A stretch of 64,000 bases of DNA from Nocardia flavorosea (GTDB taxonomy: Bacteria; Actinomycetota; Actinomycetes; Mycobacteriales; Mycobacteriaceae), in NCBI RefSeq assembly GCF_015477805.1, contig NZ_JADLQL010000002.1, forward strand, positions 1,384,832 to 1,448,831. Direction: 5' to 3'. This document shows, piece after piece, positions 49,175 through 58,689 of this stretch. The translations under genes were made by a program, and so were the position numbers. Positions within the stretch are counted from its first letter, which is position 1; the number at the start of each line of letters is the position of its first letter. The notes under the pieces are model-generated. The model saw only the letters and a program-made list of their open reading frames with translations, ran no database searches and was not told the origin of the DNA.

Positions 49175-49412
49175 GCTGCACTGCGTCGTATAACCGGGGA
49201 GGAGAGCTGCGCAGTGTGCTGGTGAGTCCATAGGCGGTCTCGGGATCGCCGGCTTCCCAGACTGCCTCTGTCATGGGTGACGGTTCAATAGGGCTTGGTG
49301 CAACCTCTGCAAGTCGCTCCCGGGCGAACTGGCCACCGGCAAATGGGGTCCGAGGTCCGACGGCGGGCGGCCCCGGCCGGCGCCGTCTCCCGAACTGGTT
49401 CGGAATTCTATG
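49175..49412. other. Intergenic stretch without a supported gene
   Basis: 238 bases between terminator copies. Minus-strand frames at 49271-49456 and 49047-49274 are open and the latter begins protein-like (MTEAVWEAGDPETAYGL) but runs into the terminator hairpin; no ribosome site or family is seen. Confidence 0.5.
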
Positions 49413-49496
49413 AAGGGCCGGCAGCGAATCCGTTGCCGGCCCCTCCGCCGGTCCAAGCGCAGCGAAAGGGCCGGCAGCGTTGTGCTGCCGGCCCTT
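49413..49496. terminator. Two further copies of the GGGCCGGCAG hairpin
   Basis: Copy 2 pairs 49413-49425 with 49431-49444 imperfectly. Copy 3 is a perfect 12-bp stem, AAGGGCCGGCAG (49466-49477) / CTGCCGGCCCTT (49485-49496), 7-nt loop. With copy 1 they sit between convergent genes and would stop transcription from both sides. Confidence 0.8.
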
Positions 49497-49577
49497 CCTC
49501 AGCTCTATGCCCCGGGCGAATCACACCCGCTGCCCCTCACCCTCCACCCGGATGCGGGCGAAGGGTGAGCGTGCCGT

Positions 49578-50891
49578 CTAGCTCGTGCGGATACGCAGGC
49601 CCGGGTTGTCGGAGAGCACCACGCTCACCGGCTGAGCGAACAACTGCGGGGCGTTACCGGTGAGCACGCCCAGGATGTTGGGGATCTCGCAGATCGGGTA
49701 GTCGGCGACCGACGAAGCGCTGGAGATGCCCAGGGCGAGCCGGCCGGTGACGATCGCGCCGCCGCTGTCGCCCGGGAGGGCGCAGATATTGGCGGAGAAG
49801 CTCTGGGTGAGCTGACGGTCGCCGACCTGCACCGTCTGATCGACGGCGTTCACGACACCGCAGCTGAAGCCGGTGCGCGAACCGGACTTGCAGACCGGGG
49901 CGCCGACCACCGGGGTGGCCACGCCTTCGACCGGCACCGGTGCGGCACCCGGCACCTTGACCTGGTTGTTCTCGAAGCGCCCGGCGGCGCCGTCCTCGAT
50001 CGCGAGAATCGAGTAGTCCTGGTTGCCGAGGACCGATTTCTGGAACGTAGCGATCTTCGGGCCGACGCGGTTACCGCCGAGGGATTCGTGCACGCTGGCG
50101 GCGCCGACGTTGTCCAGGTCCGGGTTGCAGTGCCCGGCGGTGATGTTCACGGTGTTACCGGCCGGGCCGATCCCGTTGAACCCGAAGGAACAGCGCAGCG
50201 AGCCGTCGCCGGCCACCGAGGCGTAGCCGTCGCCGCCGCCGAGGGGCGCCGCGGCGCTGCCTTCGGCGATTTCGGCGGCGGGCAGCGTTTCCGCCGCGAC
50301 CGGCGGGGCCATCACGATGACGCGGGCCGGGTCGATGAAGTTCGGCATCGGCAGGCCGGCCTGGTCGACGCGGACCGCGATGCTGTTGTTGACCGTATCG
50401 ATGACCACGCCGCGCACGAGCGCGGAAACCGCGGGCGGCTGGCCGTCGAGCCAGCGTTCGAAGGCGCTCTTCTCGCCGCGCAGGGTTTGTTCGCTCTTGG
50501 CGACATTGCGGACGACGAAACCGGTGGATTCCGCGGCCCCGCGGGCTTCCTCGGCGCCGGGGCCGGGAGCGAGGGCGACCACGCCCTTGCCGTGTTCGTC
50601 GAGCCAGGCGCCCGCGAACACCTGCGGGAACTGCCGTTGCGCGGTGGTGGCGAACGCGGCCACCTGCTGTGCCGTATCGGCGCGCTGCAGGTACTCCTCG
50701 GGGGAGATGTGCAGATCGCGGCTGATGGCCGCGATGAGATCGGCGGGCAGGCCGGGACCGGGGTCGGGGGCAGCGGAGGACACCGCGGTGGGACCGAACA
50801 GCAGCACGGCCGCCGAGGCGGCCGCCGCGGCCCGGAAGGTGCGGGTTCTGAACGGCGCCGTTCGCCGTTTACCTATGCGTGGCATGAGCAT
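49578..50891 (-). CDS. Secreted S1-family serine protease A (streptogrisin/alpha-lytic type)
   Basis: 437 residues from ATG 50891; ATG 50885 is the alternative. TATAGT lies 6 bases upstream, so the mRNA is probably leaderless. A long signal peptide (PFRTRTFRAAAAASAAVLLF to SSA) precedes a ~150-residue pro-region (LHISPEEYLQRADTAQQVAA). The catalytic triad is His254 (ITAGHC), Asp292 (NQDYSILAI) and Ser376 (LPGDSGG). Cys pairs match disulfides of chymotrypsin-like bacterial proteases. It lies directly downstream of a paralogue in tandem. Confidence 0.92.
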   Translation of the reverse strand: MLMPRIGKRRTAPFRTRTFRAAAAASAAVLLFGPTAVSSAAPDPGPGLPADLIAAISRDLHISPEEYLQRADTAQQVAAFATTAQRQFPQVFAGAWLDEHGKGVVALAPGPGAEEARGAAESTGFVVRNVAKSEQTLRGEKSAFERWLDGQPPAVSALVRGVVIDTVNNSIAVRVDQAGLPMPNFIDPARVIVMAPPVAAETLPAAEIAEGSAAAPLGGGDGYASVAGDGSLRCSFGFNGIGPAGNTVNITAGHCNPDLDNVGAASVHESLGGNRVGPKIATFQKSVLGNQDYSILAIEDGAAGRFENNQVKVPGAAPVPVEGVATPVVGAPVCKSGSRTGFSCGVVNAVDQTVQVGDRQLTQSFSANICALPGDSGGAIVTGRLALGISSASSVADYPICEIPNILGVLTGNAPQLFAQPVSVVLSDNPGLRIRTS

Positions 50892-50897
50892 GCAGAG

Positions 50898-50903
50898 ACT
50901 ATA
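50898..50903 (-). promoter_or_regulatory. -10 element of protease A
   Basis: On the minus strand TATAGT ends 6 bases before the ATG at 50891. It lies in the 18-base gap behind protease B, so protease A has its own promoter overlapping the end of the upstream gene. Confidence 0.5.
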
Positions 50904-50909
50904 TCGGGA

Positions 50910-52265
50910 TCACCCGGCATTCGGCCTGGTTCGTACGCTGATACCGCCGCCGAGGCCGCCGCCGGCGGTGGCGTCGATATCGGCGAGTACTGCGCGGATC
51001 GGAATGCCCAGCGTGGCGGTGCCGCCGTACTGGGCGAGGGCGATATTGGCCTCCCCGCAGTCGGGGGCGTCGGCGGCGTTCGAGCCGCTGGTGATCCCGA
51101 GCGCCAGGGTGCCGGTGACGATGGCGCCGCCGCTGTCGCCGCCGAGGGTGCAGGCGGTACTGGCGAAACCGCGGATGGTTTTGGCGTCGCCCTCGGTGGT
51201 GAACAGCTGCGTCTCCACCCGGTCGGCGACGACGAAGCCGCAGGTGAAGGTGGACGACTGACCGGACTTGCAGACCGGCGCGCCGACCACCGGGTCGGCG
51301 GTGCCGGTGATGGTCAGGGTGGTGCCGTTGGCGCCGCGTACCGAGGGCTGGTCCATTCCGGCGCCCACGGCGCGTTCGTTCAGTTGGATCACCGAATAGT
51401 CGAGGGCAGAAGGGCCGCCCAGTTCGGATTTCACGAAGGTGCCCAGTTGCGGGCTGGCCGGAATATTGCGGACATTCGGGCTGTACACGGCGGCCCGCTC
51501 ATCACCGTTGTCCAGATTCGGATTGCAGTGCCCGGCACTGATATTCAGGGCGTTGCCGGCCGAATCGACACTGTTGAAGCCGAAGGAGCAGACATCGACA
51601 CTGCGCAGTTCGGCATCGTCGAGCGGCCCGGGCGCGCTGATATAGGTATCGCCGCCCATCGGCCGGCGTTCGACCGGGCCGCCGCCGTCAGGGCCCAGGA
51701 CCACTTTGATATTGGCGATGAGCGTCGGCAGATTGAGCATATGCGCCAGGGGCGTGTTGGCGACATTCACAACCAGTTGGCTGTTGAGGAAGTCGATGGC
51801 GATCGAATTGATCACCTGCGAAATATCGCGCGGCTGGCCGGCGACCCATTGATTCAGTTGCGAGAGCGAGGTTTCCAGCGCGGCGGCCGAAACCGGCGCC
51901 AGCCGGGTGTGATAGCCGTCGGCGCTGGCCACCTTGGCGGCGTCCGGCGAGGTCACGGCGACGATCGGTTTACCGTCCGGGGTCATCCACGCACCGGCGA
52001 ACACGTCGGGGCGTTCGGCGCGGAATTCGGCCGCGTAGTCCTGGAGTTGCTGGGCGCGGGCCGACCGGTCCAGGTATTCGGTCGGGGTCATCTTCAGATC
52101 GCGGGACAGCGCTTGGACGAGTTCGGGCGGCAGGTCCTCGGCTCTCAACTGCTCCGGGGCGGGTTCCGCGGTCGCCGGAACCGCACCGAACAGGGGAGTC
52201 AGGAGAACGGCAGAGCTGAGGATGGCAGCTTTGACCGCGGCGCGACGCGCCACCGACTTGCGCAT
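50910..52265 (-). CDS. Secreted S1-family serine protease B (paralogue)
   Basis: 451 residues from ATG 52265, with AAGGGAC upstream (the frame is open to 52331). Signal peptide VARRAAVKAAILSSAVLLTP to ATA, then a pro-region with DLKMTPTEYLDRSARAQQLQ. The triad is His246 (ISAGHC), Asp289 (ALDYSVIQL) and Ser378 (LGGDSGG). The overall layout matches protease A, indicating tandem duplication followed by divergence. The C-terminal Gly-rich tail (GGGLGGGISVRT) differs. Substrates unknown; the Nocardia envelope or host proteins are possible. Confidence 0.92.
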   Translation of the reverse strand: MRKSVARRAAVKAAILSSAVLLTPLFGAVPATAEPAPEQLRAEDLPPELVQALSRDLKMTPTEYLDRSARAQQLQDYAAEFRAERPDVFAGAWMTPDGKPIVAVTSPDAAKVASADGYHTRLAPVSAAALETSLSQLNQWVAGQPRDISQVINSIAIDFLNSQLVVNVANTPLAHMLNLPTLIANIKVVLGPDGGGPVERRPMGGDTYISAPGPLDDAELRSVDVCSFGFNSVDSAGNALNISAGHCNPNLDNGDERAAVYSPNVRNIPASPQLGTFVKSELGGPSALDYSVIQLNERAVGAGMDQPSVRGANGTTLTITGTADPVVGAPVCKSGQSSTFTCGFVVADRVETQLFTTEGDAKTIRGFASTACTLGGDSGGAIVTGTLALGITSGSNAADAPDCGEANIALAQYGGTATLGIPIRAVLADIDATAGGGLGGGISVRTRPNAG

Positions 52266-52409
52266 GGAGTCCCTTCGTCGGCACTGTGTGCCAAATAATC
52301 CATGGCCACGGGATTCAATCCGTTGGCGCACAGGTGTGGTCGAGCTGACCGAGGTTTCCGGGGTGGCCGGGAAAACACCGGTCAGGCGAACACTCTAAGG
52401 CACAGAACG

Positions 52410-53828
52410 CTATCTGGCTTCCTGTTGGTGGCCTTCCTTGGAGCCGGTGTCGGGAAGGTCCGGATCTTCGCCGCGGAACGGTATGGGGAAAGGGAAGAAT
52501 TCGTAACCCGGCGGTGTCCGGGTTGTGGTGGTTTCGGTGGTGCTGGTGGTGGGGTCGGTGAGTGTCGGGCCGCTCGGTTCGGTGCTGCTGCCGGGCACCG
52601 AGGTCGTGGTCGGCGCGGATGGTGTCGTGGTGGTCACCGGTGGCGGTGTCGTGGTCACGGGTGGCGGTGTCGTGGTCACGGGTGGCGGTGTGGTGACAGC
52701 CGGCTCGGTGGTTTCGACAGGTTCCGGCGCGTAGGTGTCGGGTTCGGGAAGATAGGTCGGCTCGACGGGTTGCGGCGGCGCGGGCGGTGGCGGGGCAGGG
52801 GTTTCGACGGTGGTGGTCGTCGGCGCCGGCGCGGGACCGGGTTCGGCCGCCCCGGGCCGCAGGAACGCGGTGACGCCGAGTGCGCCGATCAGCAGACCCG
52901 CGAACGCGGCGACGGCAATGAGGACGGCCGTACGCTGGGAACCCTGCCGCTCGGCCGCTGCCGGGGTGCGGGCGGCGCCCTTCGGGGGTGTCGCCGCAGA
53001 TTTCGGAGTGCGCGAGTTCGGGTCCGGGGCGCCCGGATCCGACGCCGGCAGGGCGCCCGCGGCCGCCGAGGTGACGCCCAACCCGGCCGCGAGTACGCCC
53101 AAGCTGGGCCCGCCGTAGGTGGCCTCGGGGTCTGCCGCGGGGTCGGGCTCCGCGTAGCCATCGGCGGCGGCCGCAGTGGGGTAGGCCGGGTCCGGGCTCA
53201 CCGCGGAGTACGCCTTCGCCGGGGTGTCGCCGGAGCCGAGCTTCGGCATGACCACGGTGTCGAGGAACGAGTTCTCGGCGGTGGTGGGGTCGGGCGGGGT
53301 GGCTCCGGCAGGGGTGGCGAGCACCACGGCGAGCGCGGCCCGGCCGGCGCTCTCGGCGAAGTACCGGCCGATCTCGTCGGCGCTGTGGCCGCCCGGGCGC
53401 GGCGGCAGTTCGTCCTCGCCGATGAGGGCAACGGACCCGAGGCCGAGGTAGTCGAGTGCGCCCCGCAGTGCGAAGACCTGCGCGGCGGGCCAGCCGGCGG
53501 GGTGGGTCGCATAGAACTCGGCGGGGCCGTCGAGATGGTCGGCGGTGAGGTTGATCAGACAGAACATCGCGGTGGCGAGCAGGTCTTCACCGCGGTAGGC
53601 CTCGCCGTCGTCCACAGCGACCCCGGCCGGGTCGCCTACGGCCGAGATGAAACCGGTGATCGTCTGGGTGTAGCCGGGTGGGGCGGTGGCGCCGCCGAGT
53701 TCGGCATCGCCGTCGTCGGACATGTGCAGGATCGGTTCGCGGACGATGAAGTGCGGATTCCCGTCATCGTTGACGACCGCCGCGGTGCACGCATGCTCGG
53801 CGATGTGCAGGCCCACCCCAGTGGCCAT
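52410..53828 (-). CDS. Anchored protein with degenerate Hsp70-like N-domain and VTTTPPP repeats
   Basis: 472 residues from ATG 53828. The start (MATGVGLHIAEHACTAAVVN) recalls the first actin/Hsp70 hairpin, but the glycine phosphate loops of the paralogue-like gene at 36090-38201 are not recognisable, so ATPase activity is doubtful. An Ala/Pro linker leads to one transmembrane helix (RTAVLIAVAAFAGLLIGALG) near residue 315. The outer tail is Pro/Thr-rich with VTTTPPP repeats and ends in PDLPDTGSKEG. Located just upstream of dnaK on the other strand; a link to stress is only positional. Confidence 0.7.
   Translation of the reverse strand: MATGVGLHIAEHACTAAVVNDDGNPHFIVREPILHMSDDGDAELGGATAPPGYTQTITGFISAVGDPAGVAVDDGEAYRGEDLLATAMFCLINLTADHLDGPAEFYATHPAGWPAAQVFALRGALDYLGLGSVALIGEDELPPRPGGHSADEIGRYFAESAGRAALAVVLATPAGATPPDPTTAENSFLDTVVMPKLGSGDTPAKAYSAVSPDPAYPTAAAADGYAEPDPAADPEATYGGPSLGVLAAGLGVTSAAAGALPASDPGAPDPNSRTPKSAATPPKGAARTPAAAERQGSQRTAVLIAVAAFAGLLIGALGVTAFLRPGAAEPGPAPAPTTTTVETPAPPPPAPPQPVEPTYLPEPDTYAPEPVETTEPAVTTPPPVTTTPPPVTTTPPPVTTTTPSAPTTTSVPGSSTEPSGPTLTDPTTSTTETTTTRTPPGYEFFPFPIPFRGEDPDLPDTGSKEGHQQEAR
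52630..52692. repeat. Three 21-bp tandem repeats encoding VTTTPPP
   Basis: Units GTGGTCACCGGTGGCGGTGTC (52630), then two near-identical copies at 52651 and 52672. The 21-bp unit equals seven codons, so length variants stay in frame. Confidence 0.88.
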
Positions 53829-54267
53829 TTTCGGATCCTCGCTTCGATTTCCTCATCCAGCAACGACGCTACGGGTCCACGTACTCCTCGTCCGGCGCGG
53901 TGCGCGGCGACCGTGCGCGGAGCATCGACAATATCGCCGATCGTGGTCCTACGGGGATCCGGGCGTGGTGTACGCGGCGGCCCCGGGTGGGAGTCGAGTG
54001 CGGCTCAGTGGGGTGAGGGGCGTAGCGATGCGGTACTCGGGCGTTGTCCGGGGAGCGCTTCCGGGTGGGACGGCCGGACCCCGCTGATCCGCGGGCCGGG
54101 CCGCGGGTGTGGCGGGGTGCGTCGCGCGGCGTGGCGGCGCCCGGGGGTGGCGCGGCCGGGTCACGATGTTGTACCGGCGCGGTTTCGCGAGGTGATGGTG
54201 GGAAGAACCGGGGTGGGCAGGAAGCGGGAATAGACCGCCGGTGTGCGAGGTTGAGCTGATCGACAAT
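53829..54267. other. Long gene-free region upstream of dnaK
   Basis: About 440 bases with no frame showing coding bias or a ribosome site; long open frames here (for example 52302-54233 plus) are antisense artefacts of high GC. A half-site TTGAGC at 54251 precedes the first HAIR-like element. Otherwise I see nothing. Confidence 0.6.
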
Positions 54268-54288
54268 GTTGAGTGAGATCGACTCAAG
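54268..54288. promoter_or_regulatory. HAIR-like HspR site 1 (dnaK)
   Basis: GTTGAGT-GAGATCG-ACTCAAG matches the HAIR consensus CTTGAGT-N7-ACTCAAG at 13 of 14 arm bases. It lies 7 bases upstream of the -35, where HspR binding would exclude RNA polymerase. Confidence 0.88.
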
Positions 54289-54294
54289 TTTGAC

Positions 54295-54323
54295 TTGACG
54301 GCCCGCGCGGAGGCGGGCAGGAT
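54295..54323 (+). promoter_or_regulatory. dnaK operon promoter
   Basis: -35 TTGACG (54295-54300), 17-base spacer, -10 CAGGAT (54318-54323). It is flanked by HAIR site 1 and overlaps HAIR-like site 2. The predicted leader is about 140 bases. Confidence 0.65.
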
Positions 54324-54342
54324 TGAGTCGACCACACTCAGT
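54322..54342. promoter_or_regulatory. HAIR-like HspR site 2 (dnaK)
   Basis: ATTGAGT-CGACCAC-ACTCAGT matches 11 of 14 consensus arm bases with the correct 7-base spacer. It covers the transcription start region, 54 bp from site 1, so two HspR units could act together. Confidence 0.75.
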
Positions 54343-54469
54343 ATTGCTGGGACCGTGCTCTATGCCGTGCCTGGGGCTGGTCCGAGCGTCGCAGGCCCTT
54401 CGGGGTGCGGCGTATTGGGGCGGACAGCCCGTACAGACACAAGCAGTCGAAAATGAGGAGGAACAACAA

Positions 54470-56320
54470 ATGGCTCGTGCGGTCGGAATCGACCTCGGGA
54501 CCACGAACTCGGTCGTCGCCGTTCTCGAAGGTGGTGAGCCGGTCGTCGTCGCCAACTCCGAGGGTTCGCGCACCACGCCCTCTGTCGTCGCGTTCGCGAA
54601 GAACGGCGAAGTTCTCGTCGGTCAGCCCGCCAAGAACCAGGCGGTCACCAACGTCGATCGTACGATCCGCTCGGTCAAACGCCATATCGGCACCGACTGG
54701 ACCGTCGAGATCGACGACAAGAAATACACCTCGCAGGAGATCAGCGCGCGCACGCTGATGAAGCTGAAGCGCGACGCCGAGGCCTACCTCGGTGAGGAGA
54801 TCACCGACGCGGTCATCACCGTCCCCGCCTACTTCGAGGACGCCCAGCGCCAGGCCACCAAGGAAGCCGGCCAGATCGCCGGCCTGAACGTCTTGCGCAT
54901 CGTCAACGAGCCCACCGCCGCGGCCCTGGCCTACGGCCTGGACAAGGGCGACAAGGAACAGACCATCCTGGTCTTCGACCTCGGTGGCGGCACCTTCGAC
55001 GTCTCGCTGCTGGAAATCGGCGAGGGCGTCGTCGAGGTCCGCGCCACCTCCGGTGACAACCACCTCGGTGGTGACGACTGGGACGAGCGGGTCGTGAAAT
55101 GGCTGGTCGACAAGTTCAAGTCGAGCTCGGGTATCGACCTGACCAAGGACAAGATGGCCATGCAGCGGCTGCGTGAGGCCGCCGAGAAGGCCAAGATCGA
55201 GCTGAGCTCCTCGCAGAGCACCTCGATCAACCTGCCCTACATCACCGTCGACGCGGAGAAGAACCCGCTGTTCCTCGACGAGCAGCTCACCCGCGCCGAG
55301 TTCCAGAAGATCACCTCCGACCTGCTGGACCGCACCCGTGCGCCGTTCCAGTCCGTGGTCAAGGACGCCGGGATCAAGGTCTCCGATATCGACCATGTCG
55401 TGCTCGTCGGTGGCTCCACCCGGATGCCCGCCGTGACCGATCTGGTCCGCGAGCTCACCGGTGGCAAGGAACCCAACAAGGGTGTGAACCCGGACGAGGT
55501 CGTCGCCGTCGGCGCCGCCCTGCAGGCCGGTGTGCTCAAGGGCGAGGTCAAGGACGTGCTGCTGCTCGATGTGACCCCGTTGTCGCTGGGTATCGAGACC
55601 AAGGGCGGCGTGATGACCAACCTCATCGAGCGCAACACCACCATCCCCACCAAGCGTTCGGAAACCTTCACCACGGCCAACGACAACCAGCCGTCGGTGC
55701 AGATCCAGGTGTTCCAGGGTGAGCGTGAAATCGCCGCGCACAACAAACTGCTCGGCTCCTTCGAGCTCACCGGTATCCCGCCGGCCCCGCGCGGCGTGCC
55801 GCAGATCGAGGTCACCTTCGATATCGACGCCAACGGCATCGTGCATGTGACCGCGAAGGACAAGGGCACCGGTAAGGAGAACACGATCAAGATCCAGGAC
55901 GGCTCCGGCCTGTCCAAGGAAGAGATCGACCGGATGGTCAAGGACGCCGAGGCGCATGCCGCCGAGGACAAGGCGCGGCGCGAGGAGGCGGAGACCCGCA
56001 ACCAGGCCGAATCGCTGGTCCACCAGACCGAGAAGTTCATCGCCGACAACGAGGACAAGGTGCCGGCGGATGTGAAGTCCAAGGTCGAGGCCGCGATCGG
56101 CGAGGCCAAGGAGGCGCTGAAGGGCACCGATACCGCCGCGGTGAAGGCCGCGGTGGAGAAGTTGGCCACCGAATCGCAGGCGCTGGGTCAGGCCATCTAC
56201 GAGGCCTCGGCGGCCGAGGGTGCGGCCGCCGGTGACGGTGCCGCCAGTGGTGCCGCCGGTGACGACCAAGTGGTCGACGCCGAGGTCGTGGACGAACCGG
56301 TCGACACGGAGAAGAAGTGA
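54470..56320 (+). CDS. dnaK: Chaperone DnaK (Hsp70)
   Basis: 616 residues from ATG 54470, after GAGGAGGAACAACAA; the frame opens at 54323 but that part is leader. ATPase motifs: [39 protein letters not shown], and [20 protein letters not shown]. The substrate domain has [20 protein letters not shown] and [24 protein letters not shown] blocks, and the C-terminus ends in acidic [14 protein letters not shown]. It folds and protects proteins with GrpE and DnaJ. First gene of the heat-shock operon; grpE starts within its last 4 bases. Confidence 0.99.
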   Translation: MARAVGIDLGTTNSVVAVLEGGEPVVVANSEGSRTTPSVVAFAKNGEVLVGQPAKNQAVTNVDRTIRSVKRHIGTDWTVEIDDKKYTSQEISARTLMKLKRDAEAYLGEEITDAVITVPAYFEDAQRQATKEAGQIAGLNVLRIVNEPTAAALAYGLDKGDKEQTILVFDLGGGTFDVSLLEIGEGVVEVRATSGDNHLGGDDWDERVVKWLVDKFKSSSGIDLTKDKMAMQRLREAAEKAKIELSSSQSTSINLPYITVDAEKNPLFLDEQLTRAEFQKITSDLLDRTRAPFQSVVKDAGIKVSDIDHVVLVGGSTRMPAVTDLVRELTGGKEPNKGVNPDEVVAVGAALQAGVLKGEVKDVLLLDVTPLSLGIETKGGVMTNLIERNTTIPTKRSETFTTANDNQPSVQIQVFQGEREIAAHNKLLGSFELTGIPPAPRGVPQIEVTFDIDANGIVHVTAKDKGTGKENTIKIQDGSGLSKEEIDRMVKDAEAHAAEDKARREEAETRNQAESLVHQTEKFIADNEDKVPADVKSKVEAAIGEAKEALKGTDTAAVKAAVEKLATESQALGQAIYEASAAEGAAAGDGAASGAAGDDQVVDAEVVDEPVDTEKK

Positions 56321-57045
56321 CGAACGCCGATAACAATTCCGAGGAACCGATCAGCTTCGTCGACAAGCGCAAGATCGATCCGGAAACCGGCGAGGTCCGG
56401 GATCCGGCCGGGGCGGCCGACGAGGCCACCCCGGCCGGGGACGGGACCGCCACCGGTGCCGACGAGGGGGTCGCACCGCAGGCGCCGCAGTCGGGTCTGG
56501 ACGGTGACGGCGCCGCGGCGGCCGCGACGGCATCCGATCCGGCGTCCGAACTCGCCGAGCGCACCGCGGATCTGCAGCGGCTCACAGCGGAGTACACCAA
56601 CTATCGCCGCCGGGTCGAACGCGACCGCAAGACCGCGATCGATACCGCCAAGGCCGCCGTGGTCACCGAGCTCCTGGGTGTGCTCGACGACCTGGACCGC
56701 GCCAAGGCGCACGGCGACCTGGAAGCCGGACCGTTGCGTTCGGTGGCCGACAAGCTGACCGAGGCACTGCGTAAACAGGGGCTCGAAGAATTCGGGGCCG
56801 AGGGCGATGCCTTCGACCCGAACCTGCACGAGGCCGTACAGCACGAAGGCACCGGGCACGATCCGGTGCTCGGCGTGGTGATGCGTAAGGGTTACCGCTT
56901 CGGCGAGCGGGTGCTGCGGCACGCGATGGTCGGAGTGACCGACGGCGTGGGGGATACCGCGGCCGACACCACCGCCGATGCCGCTCCCGCGGCCGAAGCC
57001 GCGGCAGCGGAGGCATCGGATGCGGATGCCGGTTCGTCGAATTAG
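56317..57045 (+). CDS. grpE: Nucleotide exchange factor GrpE
   Basis: 242 residues from GTG 56317, overlapping dnaK (GTGA). An acidic, disordered N-terminal third ([20 protein letters not shown]) leads into the dimerising coiled coil ([52 protein letters not shown]) and the beta-wing (YGD-type [38 protein letters not shown]). It speeds ADP release from DnaK. The C-terminal Ala-rich tail is lineage-specific. Confidence 0.97.
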   Translation: MTNADNNSEEPISFVDKRKIDPETGEVRDPAGAADEATPAGDGTATGADEGVAPQAPQSGLDGDGAAAAATASDPASELAERTADLQRLTAEYTNYRRRVERDRKTAIDTAKAAVVTELLGVLDDLDRAKAHGDLEAGPLRSVADKLTEALRKQGLEEFGAEGDAFDPNLHEAVQHEGTGHDPVLGVVMRKGYRFGERVLRHAMVGVTDGVGDTAADTTADAAPAAEAAAAEASDADAGSSN

Positions 57046-57096
57046 TGGTCCCGCGGCGCGGGGTCGCGCAGCGATGAGGAAAGGAGGAGATGCCCG

Positions 57097-58257
57097 GTGA
57101 GCCAGCGGGAGTGGATCGAAAAGGACTTCTACAAGGAACTGGGCGTCTCCTCCGACGCCTCCACCGAAGAGATCAAGAAGGCTTACCGCAAACTCGCCCG
57201 TGATCTGCACCCGGATGCCAATCCGGGGGATGCCAAGGCCGAGGAACGGTTCAAGGCCGTCAGCGAGGCCCACACCGTGCTGTCGGATCCGGCCAAACGC
57301 GCCGAATACGACGAAACCCGCCGCCTGTTCGCGGGCGGCGGGTACGCCCGGGGCGGTGGTTTCGCCCCGGGCGGCGGTGGCGGCTTCACCCAGGGCTTCG
57401 ACCTGGGCGATATCTTCGGGCAGGCCGGCGGCGGCGCCGACGGCGGTCTGGGCGACCTGTTCGGCGGGCTGTTCAACCGCAGCGGCACCCGCACCAGCCG
57501 GCCGCGCCGGGGCGCGGATGTGGAGGCCGAGACAACCCTCGGCTTCCGCGAAGCCGCCCGCGGTGTGACGGTTCCACTGCACCTGACCAGCCCGTCACCG
57601 TGCACCACCTGCCACGGCAGCGGCGCGAAACCGGGTACCAGCCCGCGGGTGTGTCCCATCTGCAACGGCAGCGGTGTGGTGAGCCGGAACCAAGGCGCCT
57701 TCGGATTCAGCGAACCGTGCGACGAATGCCGCGGTACCGGGTCGATAATCGACGATCCGTGCGTGGACTGTCACGGCAACGGAATCCAGAACCGCACCCG
57801 TACCATCAACGTCCGGATCCCGCCGGGTATCGCCGACGGCCAGCGTATCCGGCTGGCCGGGCAGGGCGAGGCCGGACTGCGCGGCGCGCCGTCGGGCGAC
57901 CTGTTCGTCACGGTGCGGGTGAGCCAGGACAGGGTCTTCGGCCGGACCGGTGACGACCTCACCCTGGCACTGCCGGTCAGCTACAGTGAATTGGTGCTCG
58001 GCACGACCGTATCGGTGCCCACCCTGGAGGGCCGGGTCGGCGTGAAGGTGCCACCGGGTACTGCCGACGGGCGCACCCTGCGGGTGCGTGGCCGGGGCGT
58101 CCCCAAACGTGGTGGCGGAGCCGGTGATCTGCTGGTCACCGTGAAGGTCGCCGTGCCGCCGAAGCTGGACGACGATGCCGTGGCCGCGCTGCGCGCGCTG
58201 CAGGAGGCGGAGAAGGCCAGCGGCTTCGATCCGAGAGCTGGATGGGCAGGTGCGTGA
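57097..58257 (+). CDS. dnaJ: Co-chaperone DnaJ (DnaJ1 type)
   Basis: 386 residues from GTG 57097 with AAAGGAGGAG upstream. The J domain ([36 protein letters not shown], with the HPD) stimulates DnaK ATPase. A Gly/Phe-rich linker ([20 protein letters not shown]) precedes four zinc CxxCxGxG repeats ([34 protein letters not shown]). Two beta-barrel substrate domains follow. It sits between grpE and hspR, as in mycobacteria where this copy is dnaJ1. The stop overlaps the hspR ATG. Confidence 0.98.
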   Translation: MSQREWIEKDFYKELGVSSDASTEEIKKAYRKLARDLHPDANPGDAKAEERFKAVSEAHTVLSDPAKRAEYDETRRLFAGGGYARGGGFAPGGGGGFTQGFDLGDIFGQAGGGADGGLGDLFGGLFNRSGTRTSRPRRGADVEAETTLGFREAARGVTVPLHLTSPSPCTTCHGSGAKPGTSPRVCPICNGSGVVSRNQGAFGFSEPCDECRGTGSIIDDPCVDCHGNGIQNRTRTINVRIPPGIADGQRIRLAGQGEAGLRGAPSGDLFVTVRVSQDRVFGRTGDDLTLALPVSYSELVLGTTVSVPTLEGRVGVKVPPGTADGRTLRVRGRGVPKRGGGAGDLLVTVKVAVPPKLDDDAVAALRALQEAEKASGFDPRAGWAGA

Positions 58258-58682
58258 TGTCCCACGATTCGAGACGGGCATCCGAGAGTAGTTCGGCGCG
58301 GGCGCAGCCGCGCGCCGAGTACTTCGTGATCTCGGTGGCCGCCCAGTTGGCTGGTATGCATGCGCAGACACTGCGCACCTACGACCGGCTGGGATTGGTG
58401 ACGCCGCAGCGCACTTCGGGTGGCGGTAGGCGCTATTCGGAACGGGACGTGGAGCTGCTGCGGGAAGTGCAGCGGCTGTCCCAGGACGAGGGCGTCAACC
58501 TGGCCGGGATCAAGCGGATCATCGAACTCACCAACCAGGTGTCCGAGTTGCAGGAGCGGGTGGTCGAACTGACCGCGGCACTGGAACGGGAGCGGGCCCG
58601 GCCCGACTATCGGCCGGAACTGATCCCCCCGCAGCGCAATACCGCTCTGGTCGTCTGGCAGCCCCGCAACCGCCGGCGCTGA
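58257..58682 (+). CDS. hspR: Heat-shock repressor HspR (MerR family)
   Basis: 141 residues from ATG 58257 (GTG 58254 possible). The MerR-type winged helix is clear: YFVISVAAQLAGMHAQTLRT YDRLGLVTPQRTSGGGRRYS ERDVELLREVQRLSQDEGVN LAGIKRII, followed by a coiled-coil dimer helix (NQVSELQERVVELTAALERE). HspR binds HAIR sequences, with DnaK as co-repressor in Streptomyces. HAIR-like sites are present before dnaK (two) and clpB (one), so it likely closes a feedback loop on this whole block. Confidence 0.97.
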   Translation: MSHDSRRASESSSARAQPRAEYFVISVAAQLAGMHAQTLRTYDRLGLVTPQRTSGGGRRYSERDVELLREVQRLSQDEGVNLAGIKRIIELTNQVSELQERVVELTAALERERARPDYRPELIPPQRNTALVVWQPRNRRR

Positions 58683-58689
58683 GCCGGTC

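Noticed and set aside
49047..49274. Minus-strand ORF starting MTEAVWEAGDPETAYGL
   Set aside because: Looks protein-like for 35 residues but has no ribosome site, no family, and runs through a terminator hairpin.
52302..54233. 643-residue plus-strand frame antisense to the anchored protein and into the dnaK upstream region
   Set aside because: Gly/Arg-rich mirror frame with no recognisable domain; the opposite strand has signal, membrane helix and Pro/Thr tail.
54338..56269. Long minus-strand frame opposite dnaK
   Set aside because: Known artefact of Hsp70 gene codon bias in high-GC genomes; dnaK is certain.
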